DNA of 25,518 nt from DATKSG01 sp035531775. Its GTDB lineage: Bacteria; Actinomycetota; Acidimicrobiia; Acidimicrobiales; UBA8190. Under the pieces are notes generated by a model. It worked only from the letters and a program-made list of their open reading frames with translations. It was not told where the DNA came from and made no database searches. The stretch spans positions 1 to 25,518 of the forward strand of contig DATKSG010000092.1 in the NCBI GenBank assembly GCA_035531775.1, given 5' to 3'. Position 1 is the first letter of the stretch, and each line of letters opens with the position of its first letter. Shown here in pieces: positions 6,190-16,554 of this stretch. The translations under genes and the position numbers were made by a program.

Positions 6190-8207
6190 GGCTCGATGGT
6201 AGGGGCGCCCGACGCCGTGTCGAAGCACCAGATGCCGCTCTCGCCGGGGGGCACGACCGCCGGCCCGATCTGGGTGAAGAGGAGTCCCGAGCCGACGAAG
6301 ACCTTCGACCCCACGATGGCGTTGCCCGATGCACCGGCGGCCAGGAGCGGAGCGCGCCACAGAGGTAGGCCGGTATCGGCGTCATAGGCTTCGTCGGTCC
6401 CTGTCGTGGTCGAGGCTGCGAACACCACCCCGTTGGCATACGTGGTGGCGGCGTAGCTCGGAGCTTGCGCGGCGCGCCACAGGATGGCGCCGGTAGCCAC
6501 GTCGATGGCCTGCAGCGACAACACGCGGGTGGGATCGTTGGCCAGGGTGAAATCGGGACAGGCCGCCAGGAGCGGAAGGCTCTGGCCGGCCGGACCCGGG
6601 CACATCGCCCCGGCATCGTCGGTGCTGCCCGGGAAGCGCACACCGTCGTCGGCCAGAGGAAGGAAGATGGCGGCGTCGAAGAAGGCGGCAGGCTGCCCTT
6701 TGGCACTCCCGACCGACGGGCTTCCTATGAAGCCACCCACGGCCCCGACGAAGGAAGGCGAGAGCTGGCCCGGCTCGGCCGCCTGCACACCCCATATCTC
6801 GTGGCCGGTAGCGGCGCAGAGTCCATACGCATGGCCGGATTTCCCACCCTGCACCAGCACTTCACTGGCGTGCGCGGCGACCGGGCAGGGATCGACACTC
6901 CCGAAAGCCGAGACGGGCACGGTGTCGAGAACGGCCGAGCCACCGAAGTCGTCATCGCCCGCTCCACCCTCATTGGGGGACTGGGTGTTGTAGATGTTGG
7001 CCGGCTCGAACCAATTCCACACCCGGACGCCGGTGGCCGGATCGAGAGCGAAGAGGCCCTCGGCATGGGCGTAATCACCATTGCTGTAGCTGGCCGCCTC
7101 CCCGCCGCAGTTCCCCGTGCCGAACAGCACCAGACCGTCGGCTGAGGCGGAGCCGGACGCCGTGATCTGTTTGGCGAACCAGTTGGGGTCGGTCAGGTGG
7201 TTGGCCTGCCCGTAGCTGTCGTTGCCGTCGAAGGCATTGTCACCGGCCGGGTCGACGAAACTTGTGTCGAGCACAGGCGAGGACCACACGTCGCCGCAGG
7301 CGTCCGCCGTTGAGGTGGAGTTGACAGCGATACCCGGGACGTTGGCGCTGGTGCAATACGGGTCGGGGCTCCCGTCGCCACAGCTGAGGGCGAGCGCATC
7401 ACTGCCGCCGAACTCCGAGGGATACAAGGTGACGTCGCGCTCGGGCTCGTACCGCCAAAGCAGTGCCCCGGTGGTGGCGTCGAAGGCCTGGAGCCCGGTG
7501 ACGCCGTGGCCAGGTCCGGAGTTGTCGTCGGAGCCGACCAGGACCTCGCCGTCGGGCCGGGTGGCCGTCAGGTCGACGACGGGGGAGGATTCGACCTCCA
7601 CCGACGAGGTGGCGGCACCGGGGTCCACGTCCTGGGCCCAGTCGCAGGCGCCGGTGCGGGCGTCGAAGGCATACAGGGTGGCGCCGCCGCTGAAGAACAC
7701 CGTCGAATCGAGGTGGGCACGGTCGGCGTGCACCGAGGCAGTGACGTTGGCGGTCGAGGTGATGAGCCCGAAGCCGCTGCGGTGCTGGTCGGCATAGGGA
7801 GCGGGCTGGTCGAGGTAGCACGAGACCGGCGTGGTGATGGCGTAGGACCAGATGGCCGAACCGGTGGCCTGGGTGAGGGCATGGAAGACACCGGACGAAT
7901 CACCGACGAAGACGGAGCCGCCGGCCACGACCGGCTCGGCGGTCACGGGGCCGGCCGTGGCCACGAACCACGAGGGCCGCAGGGTGGAAATGGTGAGGCG
8001 GCTCACCGTGGAGCATCCGGTACCCGAGTGGGCAGGGTCATGCTGGTACATCGGCCAGCTCGCCGCACACGAAGAGGTGGTGAGCGACAGATCGCTCGGC
8101 CAACCACCGCCCGACGAGGCGGCACCGAGAGCGGCGACCAGCGCCGCCGAAGCCCCGATGGAGAACAGACGGCCCCATTGGACCGCACTGATGGCATGCC
8201 GCCGCAT
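6186..8207 (-). CDS. Secreted PQQ-type beta-propeller protein (A)
   Basis: 673 residues from ATG 8207, chosen because GGGCGGGAGGA precedes it; the frame is open to 8270. MRRHAIS plus a hydrophobic stretch is a signal peptide. The quinoprotein blade motif repeats at least seven times (LYAFDARTGACDW, LQAFDATTGALLW, LFALDPATGVRVW, LQAIDVATGAILW and others). It is a paralogue of A' and about 100 residues longer, with inserts such as an Asn/Asp-rich segment (DNAFDGNDSYGQ) between blades. No CxxCH is present, so no covalent haem. Whether it binds PQQ cannot be decided from motifs alone. Its neighbour B on the same strand and the matching A'/B' pair suggest that the propeller and the Cys-rich protein work together outside the membrane (inference). 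Confidence 0.85.
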   Translation of the reverse strand: MRRHAISAVQWGRLFSIGASAALVAALGAASSGGGWPSDLSLTTSSCAASWPMYQHDPAHSGTGCSTVSRLTISTLRPSWFVATAGPVTAEPVVAGGSVFVGDSSGVFHALTQATGSAIWSYAITTPVSCYLDQPAPYADQHRSGFGLITSTANVTASVHADRAHLDSTVFFSGGATLYAFDARTGACDWAQDVDPGAATSSVEVESSPVVDLTATRPDGEVLVGSDDNSGPGHGVTGLQAFDATTGALLWRYEPERDVTLYPSEFGGSDALALSCGDGSPDPYCTSANVPGIAVNSTSTADACGDVWSSPVLDTSFVDPAGDNAFDGNDSYGQANHLTDPNWFAKQITASGSASADGLVLFGTGNCGGEAASYSNGDYAHAEGLFALDPATGVRVWNWFEPANIYNTQSPNEGGAGDDDFGGSAVLDTVPVSAFGSVDPCPVAAHASEVLVQGGKSGHAYGLCAATGHEIWGVQAAEPGQLSPSFVGAVGGFIGSPSVGSAKGQPAAFFDAAIFLPLADDGVRFPGSTDDAGAMCPGPAGQSLPLLAACPDFTLANDPTRVLSLQAIDVATGAILWRAAQAPSYAATTYANGVVFAASTTTGTDEAYDADTGLPLWRAPLLAAGASGNAIVGSKVFVGSGLLFTQIGPAVVPPGESGIWCFDTASGAPTIEP

Positions 8208-8339
8208 CGTCTTCCTCCCGCCCAGGCAACGCCCCCCGCCGGGAGCCCGCACCACTCGACTGCCGTGCAACCTGACACGGGAGGGCCGGCCGCGTCAATG
8301 CACGACAGCTGTGTTCATCTTCCCGGTGACAGGCGAAGC

Positions 8340-8374
8340 CAGGCCCACACCGTGGGAGTCACGGTGTGGGCCTG
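8340..8374 (-). terminator. Perfect 15-bp hairpin after the CocE-like gene
   Basis: CAGGCCCACACCGTG (8340-8354) and its exact reverse complement (8360-8374) flank a 5-nt loop, starting 15 nt past the stop of the minus-strand hydrolase gene. There is no U-tract on either side. Most likely it is a factor-assisted terminator or 3' stabiliser that insulates gene A from read-through. Confidence 0.6.
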
Positions 8375-8389
8375 TTCACGCCATGAGCG

Positions 8390-10762
8390 TTACGGGGTGC
8401 CGACCTCGTTGATGAACGGCGCGTAGGTCCGGCACGGCTCGTTGCGCAGGCTCGGGCAAGCCGGTAGCGCGGTGGGGATCTTCACCCCGGGGATCACCGG
8501 CAGCGTGAGGCTGGACGGCATCGACGGCGACAAGGCAATGGACACCTGGCCGCCTGGCACCGTCTGGAAGGACCAGATCGGCTGGGTGCCGTTAGGAGCG
8601 GCGATGGTCACACGGATGCGCGAGCCGGCCCGGTAGGCGTGACCCTCGTAGTAGAGCGGGATGACCACCTTGACGAAACCGGTGCTCGGCACCGGCGAGA
8701 CGTCGGAAGCCAGGAAGCTCGGAATGGGGTCGAGGGCGGTGCTCAGCTCCTTGAAGATGTTGTCCGAAGTGGTGGACAGCTTGCGCTCACTGGCGCGCAT
8801 CCAGCCGTTCTGGACGAACGTCTCTTTGCCGTCGGGACGTACCTCGCTGATGGTCGCCTGCAGATCCACGTCCGGTGTGGACGAACGCACCCACACGGTC
8901 ACCGACCCGGAGCCGACCACCGTGGTGTTGGCGGCCAGCGGGGCCGATAGGTAGGAGACGGCCTTGCCAGAGGGGTTCTGCTCCCAGTTCCACGACCATT
9001 CGGACGCGTTGCCCCAAAGGCCCCCGGTGCCGGTATTGCCGGTGAAGTCGTTCAAGGGCAGTGCGTTGGCGTCGGAGGTGTACTGGTTGACCACTTCGGA
9101 TGTCGCTGCCGCGTTGGTGAGCGACCCATTCGGGCCGAAGTACCAGGTGTGGGCCTTCGTGTTCGGGACCGGGTAGGTGGAGAAGTAGTGCTCGAACCCG
9201 GGGTAGGGATCTCCGGCCGTCTGGCTCCCGGTGGGGGAGATACCGGCGCCGTTGTCGAACAGCACCCGTACCGACGGGATCTTCTCGAAGGCGGCCAGGG
9301 CCAACCCGTAGGTGGGCAGCGCCTGGATCGGGTCCACGGGCAGCGTGACCACGTCGGTATTGGCGACTCCCAACGCCGCTTGGTAGACGACCGGGGCGGC
9401 GGCTCGGCTGATGGCGGCGTTCACGATCGGGGCCTGGTGGGCCACGAACAGCTCGAGGAAGTCGTACCAGCGGTCATAGGTATAGGGATCGAGCGAGTCG
9501 ATGTGGGCGCCGTTGGTGAAGGTGAACCACTTCTGGTTGGTGCCGGTGAAGTGCGCGACCAGCTCCGGGCAGTGGCCGCCGGTCTGCTCGTCCTCGAACT
9601 GACAAGCCATGAAGACCGGTACGTTGATCTTGTTGACGAAGGTGACCGGGTCGAGGGGGTCGGCGACCGAGGCGTTGTAGTAGTTGTTGGCGTTGATCTT
9701 GGACATCAGATCGGCCGCTTCACCATGGAGCACCTGGTTGGCCAGGCACGTGGTGTCGCCACTCTTGATCTGCTGCTCGGCCCAGGCCTGCGTTCCCGGG
9801 TCGCCGGCCGGCTGTGCCTCCTGTTGGCGCTGTAGGGCCCAGGCCACTGCGAACCCGGTGTTCAAAATGCCACCGGGGTACAAGGTGGTGGCCGTGGTGT
9901 CGATGGTGGACAGCGGGGAGATGGCCTCGAGGTCAGGCGGATCGAGCTGGGCCGTGAAGAGCTGGCTGATGGCGCCGTAGGAGATGCCCATCATCCCGAC
10001 CTTGTGGCCGAGGACCCAGGGCTGATGGGCGATGGTCTCCACGATGTCGTAACCGTCGAGGTTCTGCAGGGGCTCGAAGAAGTCATACGCTCCGCCGGAG
10101 CAGCCGGTCCCGCGCATGCTGATGTCGACCACGGCGAAGCCCATGAGGTTGGCCACCACGGCGATGCCGCTCTGCGGGCCGGCCGGGTCGGCGTAGCCGT
10201 AGCCGGAGTACTCGATCAGGGTCGGGTACGGGGGAAGGAAGTCAGGGCCGTTGGGGAGTTTGGTGCCGGAGGGCAGTCCGGGCTCGCCGGCCGGGCTGGT
10301 CGGAGGGTGCACGGTGTAGGCGAGCTTGGTCCCGTCGCGGGTGGTGAGATATCCATATCCGCTGTCGGGGATCGACTGGTTGTAGATGGACGGATCCCAC
10401 GGTGCAGCGGCGTTGGTGTACACCTTTATCGCGCCTGACTCGGCATTGTTGGAGTCGAGGCGGACGCGGTAGCCGGTCCCTGGATTCACGTTGCGAAACA
10501 GCAGCCCGCCGAGGGAGTCGGCATCCTGACCGGCCACGACGTTGTTGTTCGAGTCGAGGAGGGTCGCATGGGCGTTGTCGGGCAACCCGGTGACGTAGAC
10601 CTGCTCGGCGCTGCCGACGGCGTTGAACGCCGGCGCTGGACCGGCCGACGCGCCGGTGGCTGTCATCAAGCTCACGACGAGCCAGGCGCTGATGGCGACT
10701 GGGCCTCCCCTTGCCAGCCGACTCGAAGCCAGCCTTCTACCCAGTGTGGTGCCGTTCAACAT
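8390..10762 (-). CDS. Secreted CocE/NonD-family serine hydrolase (X-Pro dipeptidyl-peptidase S15-like)
   Basis: 790 residues from ATG 10762, with GGAAGG upstream; a TTG 49 codons further up (10909) would run through the palindrome. A basic start and hydrophobic segment (ISAWLVVSLMTATGASAG) form a signal peptide. Next comes a ~100-residue beta-rich N-domain (AEQVYVTGLPDNAHATLLDSN), then the alpha/beta-hydrolase: YLTTRDGTKLAYTV, oxyanion-side IEYSGYGY, DISMRGTGCSGG, and nucleophile GISYG (Ser ~261). The acid is probably the Asp in QFEDEQTGG (~391) and the base the His in TNGAHID (~420). The C-terminal third is the jelly-roll domain of this family (VTVWVRSSTPDVDLQATISEVRPDG). The family hydrolyses acyl esters or cleaves X-Pro peptides; the substrate here is open. 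It is divergent from the XRE gene across a 164-nt control region. Confidence 0.88.
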   Translation of the reverse strand: MLNGTTLGRRLASSRLARGGPVAISAWLVVSLMTATGASAGPAPAFNAVGSAEQVYVTGLPDNAHATLLDSNNNVVAGQDADSLGGLLFRNVNPGTGYRVRLDSNNAESGAIKVYTNAAAPWDPSIYNQSIPDSGYGYLTTRDGTKLAYTVHPPTSPAGEPGLPSGTKLPNGPDFLPPYPTLIEYSGYGYADPAGPQSGIAVVANLMGFAVVDISMRGTGCSGGAYDFFEPLQNLDGYDIVETIAHQPWVLGHKVGMMGISYGAISQLFTAQLDPPDLEAISPLSTIDTTATTLYPGGILNTGFAVAWALQRQQEAQPAGDPGTQAWAEQQIKSGDTTCLANQVLHGEAADLMSKINANNYYNASVADPLDPVTFVNKINVPVFMACQFEDEQTGGHCPELVAHFTGTNQKWFTFTNGAHIDSLDPYTYDRWYDFLELFVAHQAPIVNAAISRAAAPVVYQAALGVANTDVVTLPVDPIQALPTYGLALAAFEKIPSVRVLFDNGAGISPTGSQTAGDPYPGFEHYFSTYPVPNTKAHTWYFGPNGSLTNAAATSEVVNQYTSDANALPLNDFTGNTGTGGLWGNASEWSWNWEQNPSGKAVSYLSAPLAANTTVVGSGSVTVWVRSSTPDVDLQATISEVRPDGKETFVQNGWMRASERKLSTTSDNIFKELSTALDPIPSFLASDVSPVPSTGFVKVVIPLYYEGHAYRAGSRIRVTIAAPNGTQPIWSFQTVPGGQVSIALSPSMPSSLTLPVIPGVKIPTALPACPSLRNEPCRTYAPFINEVGTP

Positions 10763-10890
10763 GCCGCCGCCGCCTTCCTTCGAAATTCGATCCGCGGCGT
10801 TAGCATTGCTGAAAGGGGAGTTCGCTGCAATCTCGGCCTTCGGAGCATGCGCCGAGGTGTCGATGCTTGAGCGCTGCCGATCTGCTGGAA

Positions 10891-10908
10891 TGTCGGGATA
10901 TCCCGACA
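10891..10908. promoter_or_regulatory. Perfect 18-bp palindrome, likely operator
   Basis: TGTCGGGATATCCCGACA equals its own reverse complement over all 18 bases. It lies 18 bp upstream of the XRE start codon and ~130 bp upstream of the divergent hydrolase. HipB-type XRE proteins bind sites built from TATCC/GGATA half-sites, and GGGATATCCC contains both elements in fused form. An autoregulatory operator is the simplest reading (inference). Confidence 0.65.
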
Positions 10909-10926
10909 ACCTTCAGAGGAGGCCTC

Positions 10927-11172
10927 TTGGGCGCTCCATCATCGTTTCGGATCTCCGACCCATCATCCTTCGGGACTGCCATCAGGGAGTTCCGGGTCGC
11001 ATGCGGGCTATCCCAGGCCGAAGTGAGCGCCGCGGTGGGCATTCATCGGTCCTACCTGTCGGCGTTGGAGCGGGGTCACATCACCGAGCAAGTCATCCGG
11101 ATGCTCCAGATCTTCCGACGCCTAGGCGTGGACGTCGTCCTCACCATGGAAGGCCCCGATGCCCGGGGCTGA
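10927..11172 (+). CDS. Small XRE/HipB-like helix-turn-helix regulator
   Basis: 81 residues from TTG 10927, chosen because AGAGGAGG lies 4 nt upstream. The frame stays open to a TTG at 10867, but that would include the operator. Residues ~15-70 form an HTH_3 domain: FGTAIREFRVACGLSQAEVSAAVGIHRSYLSALERG, with the SQ-x-x-x-x-x-x-G recognition pattern and conserved S-x-L-E-R-G. The tail (QIFRRLGVDVVLTM) resembles the C-terminus of HipB antitoxins. No HipA kinase is next to it, so it is either an orphan or a simple transcription repressor. Probable targets are itself and the divergent hydrolase gene via the 10891-10908 palindrome. Confidence 0.8.
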   Translation: MGAPSSFRISDPSSFGTAIREFRVACGLSQAEVSAAVGIHRSYLSALERGHITEQVIRMLQIFRRLGVDVVLTMEGPDARG

Positions 11173-11226
11173 GCCATTGGGCATGGACAACCTGTAAGTC
11201 ATCGGCGCGCTCGAGGGCGGACGCGT

Positions 11227-12869
<1,643 letters not shown>

Positions 12870-12885
<16 letters not shown>

Positions 12886-13949
12886 CCACGGGTGTGGTCA
12901 TCGCCCAAACCGGGGACCGGAGCCAGCTCCCGCGCCGGGTGGGCCGAGTAGCGGGCCGGGTGCCCCATGGCAGCCTTCGAGCCAGCCTTGCCCTCGTCGG
13001 CCACGACGGTACCGCGACGACGGAAGTGGTCCAGCTCGAGCATCCCAGCCCGGTCGAGAACGGGAGCCACCGGCACATCGTTGTTCTCCAGCACGTCCTG
13101 CGCCTCGGCCAGTGACAACTTGGACAGCTCCCGCGCCACGGCGGAGTCGAGCTCGTCCTTGCGCTTGATGCGCTCGGCCAGGTCCAGCCCGTCGAGCTCC
13201 TCCAGTCGAAGCGCTCGGCACAACCCTGACCAGAAATGTGGCTCCACCAACACACCCACGGCCACGTACTGGCCGTCGGCGGTGGCGTAGGCGCCGTAGC
13301 CCGGTAGTCCGTTCATGGGCAGCGGCGAGCCCACCGGGGTGAGCTGGCCCACCGCGCCGGTCCATGTGGCCAGCACGTCGGCGATGCCCACGTCGATGCG
13401 CTCGCCCTCGCCGCTCGCCCGGGCCCGGAAGCAGGCGGCGACGGTGGACATCGCCGCTGTCATCCCCGCCCCGAGGTCTCCCACCGGAAGCGAACCGAAC
13501 ACCGGCGGCCCGCCGCGCGGGCGCAGCACTCCGGCATAGGCCTGGTAGTTGACATCGTGACCCGGCACCTCGGCCAGCGGTCCGGTGGCGCCATAACCGG
13601 AGATGGAGCAGTACACAATGGAGAAGTTGACGGCGCGCACAGCCTCGTACCCCACGCCTAGGCGGTCGGTCACGCCGGGCCGAAAGCCCTCCATCAGCGC
13701 GTCGGCCCCGGACGCCAGAGCGAGGACTTCGTCGCGCCCAGCGTCGTCCTTCAGGTCCAACACGATGCTGCGCTTGCCCGCATTGAGGACATCGAACAGC
13801 TCGGGGAACACCCGCATGGGATCGCCGCCGGGGGGTTCCACCTTGAGGACGTCGGCGCCCATCTCAGCCAGGAGCTGGGTGGCGTAAGGAACCGGGCGCC
13901 AGATGCCGAGGTCGAGGATCCGCAGCCCCTCGAGCAGTGCCACCGTCAA
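12870..13949 (-). CDS. Alpha-methylacyl-CoA racemase / class III (CaiB-BaiF) CoA-transferase
   Basis: 359 residues, standard for the family. The family N-terminus (LEGLRILDLG...LLAEMGADVLKVEPPGGDPMR) and LNAGKRSIVLDLKD are clear. GHDVNYQAYAG supplies a His (~131) and VGDLGAGM an Asp (~158). These align with the His126/Asp156 pair of the mycobacterial alpha-methylacyl-CoA racemase; true CoA-transferases keep the Asp but usually not the His. I therefore lean towards a racemase that epimerises 2-methyl-branched acyl-CoAs. The start is TTG 13949; GTG 13943 is equally possible and better spaced from GGAAGAGG. A TAGCGT box at 13979-13974 is a likely -10. It is first in a two-gene operon with the ligase. 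Confidence 0.87.
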
Positions 13950-14053
13950 TACCTCTTCCTCGACATCGGCGCAACGCTATCGGGCCGGTCGCCGGCAGTG
14001 CCCGCTTCAGCCCGGCGAACTAGGTTCGGGCACGCCCCATTTTGGAGGTGGAG
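13950..14053. promoter_or_regulatory. Divergent promoter region of the acyl-CoA cluster
   Basis: This 104-nt gap separates two divergent catabolic operons. On the minus strand TAGCGT (13979-13974) and on the plus strand TAGGTT (14021-14026) fit the TANNNT -10 pattern. -35 elements are weak. Shared control of both operons is plausible. Confidence 0.35.
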
Positions 14054-15214
14054 ATGCCGACCCGTGCCGAGCAGTGGCCCGTCGCCGACAGCGACATGCA
14101 CGTCATGGAGCCTGCCGATCTGTGGCAGCGCTACATCGACCCGGCGTGGGCGCATGTTGCCCCGGTGGGCCTAGCCGAGATCCAACGCGACATGCGGGTG
14201 CGGGTGAAGAACGCCGTGATGCTGCGCCTAGGCCGCAGCCGCCCGCGCCTGGGTGGGAGCCCATGGAGCGACGCCCAGGACACCGTCTTCGCCGACGCCG
14301 AGGCCCGCAGCTGGGACGCCAAGTCGCAGGTGGCGGCTATGGACATGGAGGGCATCGACTCCACCGTGCTCTTCCCCAGCCGCGGCCTCTTCGTCCTGGC
14401 CATGCAGAGCGCTGATCACATCGGCCCCGACGGCATGGACGCCGGCCTGTCGGCCGCCATCGCCCGCGCCTACAACGACTGGATGGCCGACTTCGTGACC
14501 GACTGCGAGGCGCCCGGTCGTGTCTTCGGCGCCGCCATGCTGCCACCCCATGACGTAGCGGCCGCCGTGGACGAGCTGGCCCGTAACGTCGAGCGCGGCT
14601 TCAAGGCCGGGTTCCTGGTACCGGGCCTGGTGGACAGCCGGCCGTGGCACGACCCGGTCTACGATCCGTTGTGGCGCGAGGCGCAGCGCCTGGATGTACC
14701 GGTCTGCTTCCATGGCGGAGGGACGACGTATTTGAAGCCGGACTTCGCCTTTTCCGAGCACCTGGACAAACTGATGCTGTGGCACGCATTCAACCAGCCG
14801 CTCGGGATCATGTTCGTCACCACCTGCTTCACCTCGGGCGGCATTCTGGAGCGCTTCCCCGAACTACGGGTGGGGCTGCTCGAGGGGAACTGCTCATGGG
14901 CGCCGTTCATGATGTACCGGTTGGACGAGCACTGGGAGTGGACCGGCCGATACGAAGCACCGGAGCTGCAAATGAAGCCGTCGGAGTACTTCTTACGCAA
15001 CTGCTTCGTGTCGTGCGAGGCGGACGAAGCGGTGGCGAGCCACTACTTCGAGGACTTCGGCGACGACAACGTCGTCTTTTCCACCGATTATCCGCACGCC
15101 GACTCCAAGTTCCCCCACGCCACCGAGTCGTTCTTGTCGCTGCCGTTCAATGATTCGACCAAGAAGAAGCTCCTGTGGGACAACTACGTGAAGCTCTACA
15201 AGGTGGGGGGTTGA
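14054..15214 (+). CDS. Amidohydrolase-family metal-dependent hydrolase/decarboxylase
   Basis: 386 residues from ATG 14054, which has GGAGG 5 nt upstream. It is an Amidohydro_2 (ACMSD-like) TIM barrel: the N-terminal D-x-H metal motif appears as DSDMHVMEP (~14-16), further metal/active-site His residues in CFHGGGTTY and WHAFNQP, and the final catalytic Asp in STDYPHAD. Members hydrolyse C-N or C-C bonds or decarboxylate, often in ring-degradation pathways. It overlaps the next gene by 4 bp and faces the racemase/ligase operon, which suggests a hydrolytic or ring-opening step on the same CoA-linked or free acid substrate (inference). Confidence 0.86.
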   Translation: MPTRAEQWPVADSDMHVMEPADLWQRYIDPAWAHVAPVGLAEIQRDMRVRVKNAVMLRLGRSRPRLGGSPWSDAQDTVFADAEARSWDAKSQVAAMDMEGIDSTVLFPSRGLFVLAMQSADHIGPDGMDAGLSAAIARAYNDWMADFVTDCEAPGRVFGAAMLPPHDVAAAVDELARNVERGFKAGFLVPGLVDSRPWHDPVYDPLWREAQRLDVPVCFHGGGTTYLKPDFAFSEHLDKLMLWHAFNQPLGIMFVTTCFTSGGILERFPELRVGLLEGNCSWAPFMMYRLDEHWEWTGRYEAPELQMKPSEYFLRNCFVSCEADEAVASHYFEDFGDDNVVFSTDYPHADSKFPHATESFLSLPFNDSTKKKLLWDNYVKLYKVGG

Positions 15215-15612
15215 CGGCGGTGGCCGGGACCGAGGACGAACTGCGATCGCTGGGGCGCGAGATACAGCGCCAGCTGTGGGGCGACATGGCCGCCGACGCC
15301 GAGCGACCGGGTACGCCGGCCGGGCAGTTGGCGCCCGACTTTTTCGACCTGGTGCGAAAGTACTGCTTCGGCTCGGTGTGGGCCCGGCCCAACCTGGCTG
15401 TGCGTGACCGCTCTCTCGTCACCGTGGCCATGCTGGCCGCCCTCGGGCGTCAGGAAGAGCTGTCGGCCCACCTTCGCGGAGCGCTCAATGTGGGGATCAC
15501 GCGCGATGAATTGATCGAGGTGCTCATGCAGGCCGGTGTCTACGCCGGGGTCCCGGCCGGGGCCGCCGCGCTCACCACCGCCGCCGGGGTGCTCGGCAGC
15601 CCCGGCGGCTGA
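15211..15612 (+). CDS. Carboxymuconolactone decarboxylase (CMD)-family protein
   Basis: 133 residues from TTG 15211, which shares TTGA with the upstream stop and is preceded by AGGTGG; GTG 15220 is the alternative. The CMD core is clear: RDRSLVTVAMLAALGRQEELSAHLRGALNVGITRDELIEVLMQAGVYAGVPAGAAAL, matching PcaC-type proteins (HLRAAL...GVT-x-x-E-[IL]-x-E-[VI]-L...YAGVP). The CxxC of AhpD peroxidases is absent, so a lyase/decarboxylase-like or structural role is likelier than peroxidase activity. The 4-bp overlap with the amidohydrolase indicates translational coupling and a joint step. Confidence 0.87.
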   Translation: MTAVAGTEDELRSLGREIQRQLWGDMAADAERPGTPAGQLAPDFFDLVRKYCFGSVWARPNLAVRDRSLVTVAMLAALGRQEELSAHLRGALNVGITRDELIEVLMQAGVYAGVPAGAAALTTAAGVLGSPGG

Positions 15613-15644
15613 AAACTCTCCGTCAGTAGGGGGCTCTTCGCCGG

Positions 15645-16550
15645 TCAGGCCGACTCGGGCGGGCGCAACTCGAGGGTGACCGAGGCGGCGCGCTCCATCA
15701 CCTCGGCCAGGTCGCTGATGTCGCGGCCGGCCAGTCCCTGGCCCATGGCGTAGGCCAGCATCTGGTGCACGGCCGAAGCCACCGCCATGGGCACTCCCAC
15801 CTCGCGCCCGGCATCGAGCATGAGCCCGGCGTCCTTGGCCGCCAACCCCAGAGCGAACTCGGGCGGCCGGCCCCGGGTGCCGATCTCCTCCACCCGGCGA
15901 TCGATATAGGGGGTGGCCCCGCCGGCGCAACGCACCATGTCCACCAAGGTGCGCAGGTCGATACCGCTCTTGGCCCCCAGCGCCAGGCCCTCCAGGGTGA
16001 CCAACATGGTGGTGAAGGCCAGCAGTGAGTTGACCAGCTTGCCAATGCTCCCCGCGCCCAGTGGCCCCATGTAGAAGGTGGCGCGCCCGAGCGAGTCGAG
16101 CAGGGGTTGCACCCGCTCCACCGTGTCGCTGTCGCCGCCGGTGATGAACACCAGCTGGCGCTGTCGCGCTCCGGGGGCACCGCCGGTGACCGGGGCCTCC
16201 ACCAGCTGCGCCCCCTGCAGGGCGAGGCGCTCCCCCACGGCGCGCACGGTGGCGGGGGCGTTGGTGGTCAGGTCGACCAGGATCTTTCCCCCATCGGCCG
16301 CCTCTTCCAGCCACTGCCGTGCCACGGACTCCATGACGGCGGGAGACGGCAACGACAGGAAGGTGAATTCCGCCGCTCCGCCCACTTCGGCCGGTGACTT
16401 GGCCACCGAGGCACCGGACTGCAACAGGGCCGCGCTGCGGGTGGAGTCGACGTCGTAGACGGTTACTCGGTGCCCGTCGGCCAGCAGGTTGGCCGACAGT
16501 GCCCCTCCGATGTTGCCCAGTCCAATGAACCCGAGGTCAAGAGGTTCCAA
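15645..16550 (-). CDS. NAD(P)-dependent beta-hydroxyacid dehydrogenase (3-hydroxyisobutyrate dehydrogenase-like)
   Basis: 301 residues, typical length. The Rossmann motif GFIGLGNIGGALSANLL is at the N-terminus, with VDLTTNAP after it. The substrate loop EAPVTGGAPGARQ and the catalytic Lys in GSIGKLVNSLL (Lys ~171) are intact, and the C-terminal KDAGLMLDAGREVGVPM motif is present. This is the complete beta-hydroxyacid dehydrogenase set, oxidising a 3-hydroxy acid to the semialdehyde or ketoacid. The start is TTG 16550, 4 nt after the thiolase stop, so both are in one minus-strand operon. It may oxidise a 3-hydroxy intermediate of the same pathway. Confidence 0.9.
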   Translation of the reverse strand: MEPLDLGFIGLGNIGGALSANLLADGHRVTVYDVDSTRSAALLQSGASVAKSPAEVGGAAEFTFLSLPSPAVMESVARQWLEEAADGGKILVDLTTNAPATVRAVGERLALQGAQLVEAPVTGGAPGARQRQLVFITGGDSDTVERVQPLLDSLGRATFYMGPLGAGSIGKLVNSLLAFTTMLVTLEGLALGAKSGIDLRTLVDMVRCAGGATPYIDRRVEEIGTRGRPPEFALGLAAKDAGLMLDAGREVGVPMAVASAVHQMLAYAMGQGLAGRDISDLAEVMERAASVTLELRPPESA

Positions 16551-16554
16551 GGCG

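Noticed and set aside
4999..6387. Long plus-strand open frame opposite B
   Set aside because: Shadow of the Cys-rich secreted gene; low complexity Val/Gly/Arg, no ribosome-binding site, no family.
15196..16314. Minus-strand open frame across the CMD and dehydrogenase genes
   Set aside because: It crosses two well-supported genes on different strands and has no motif of its own.
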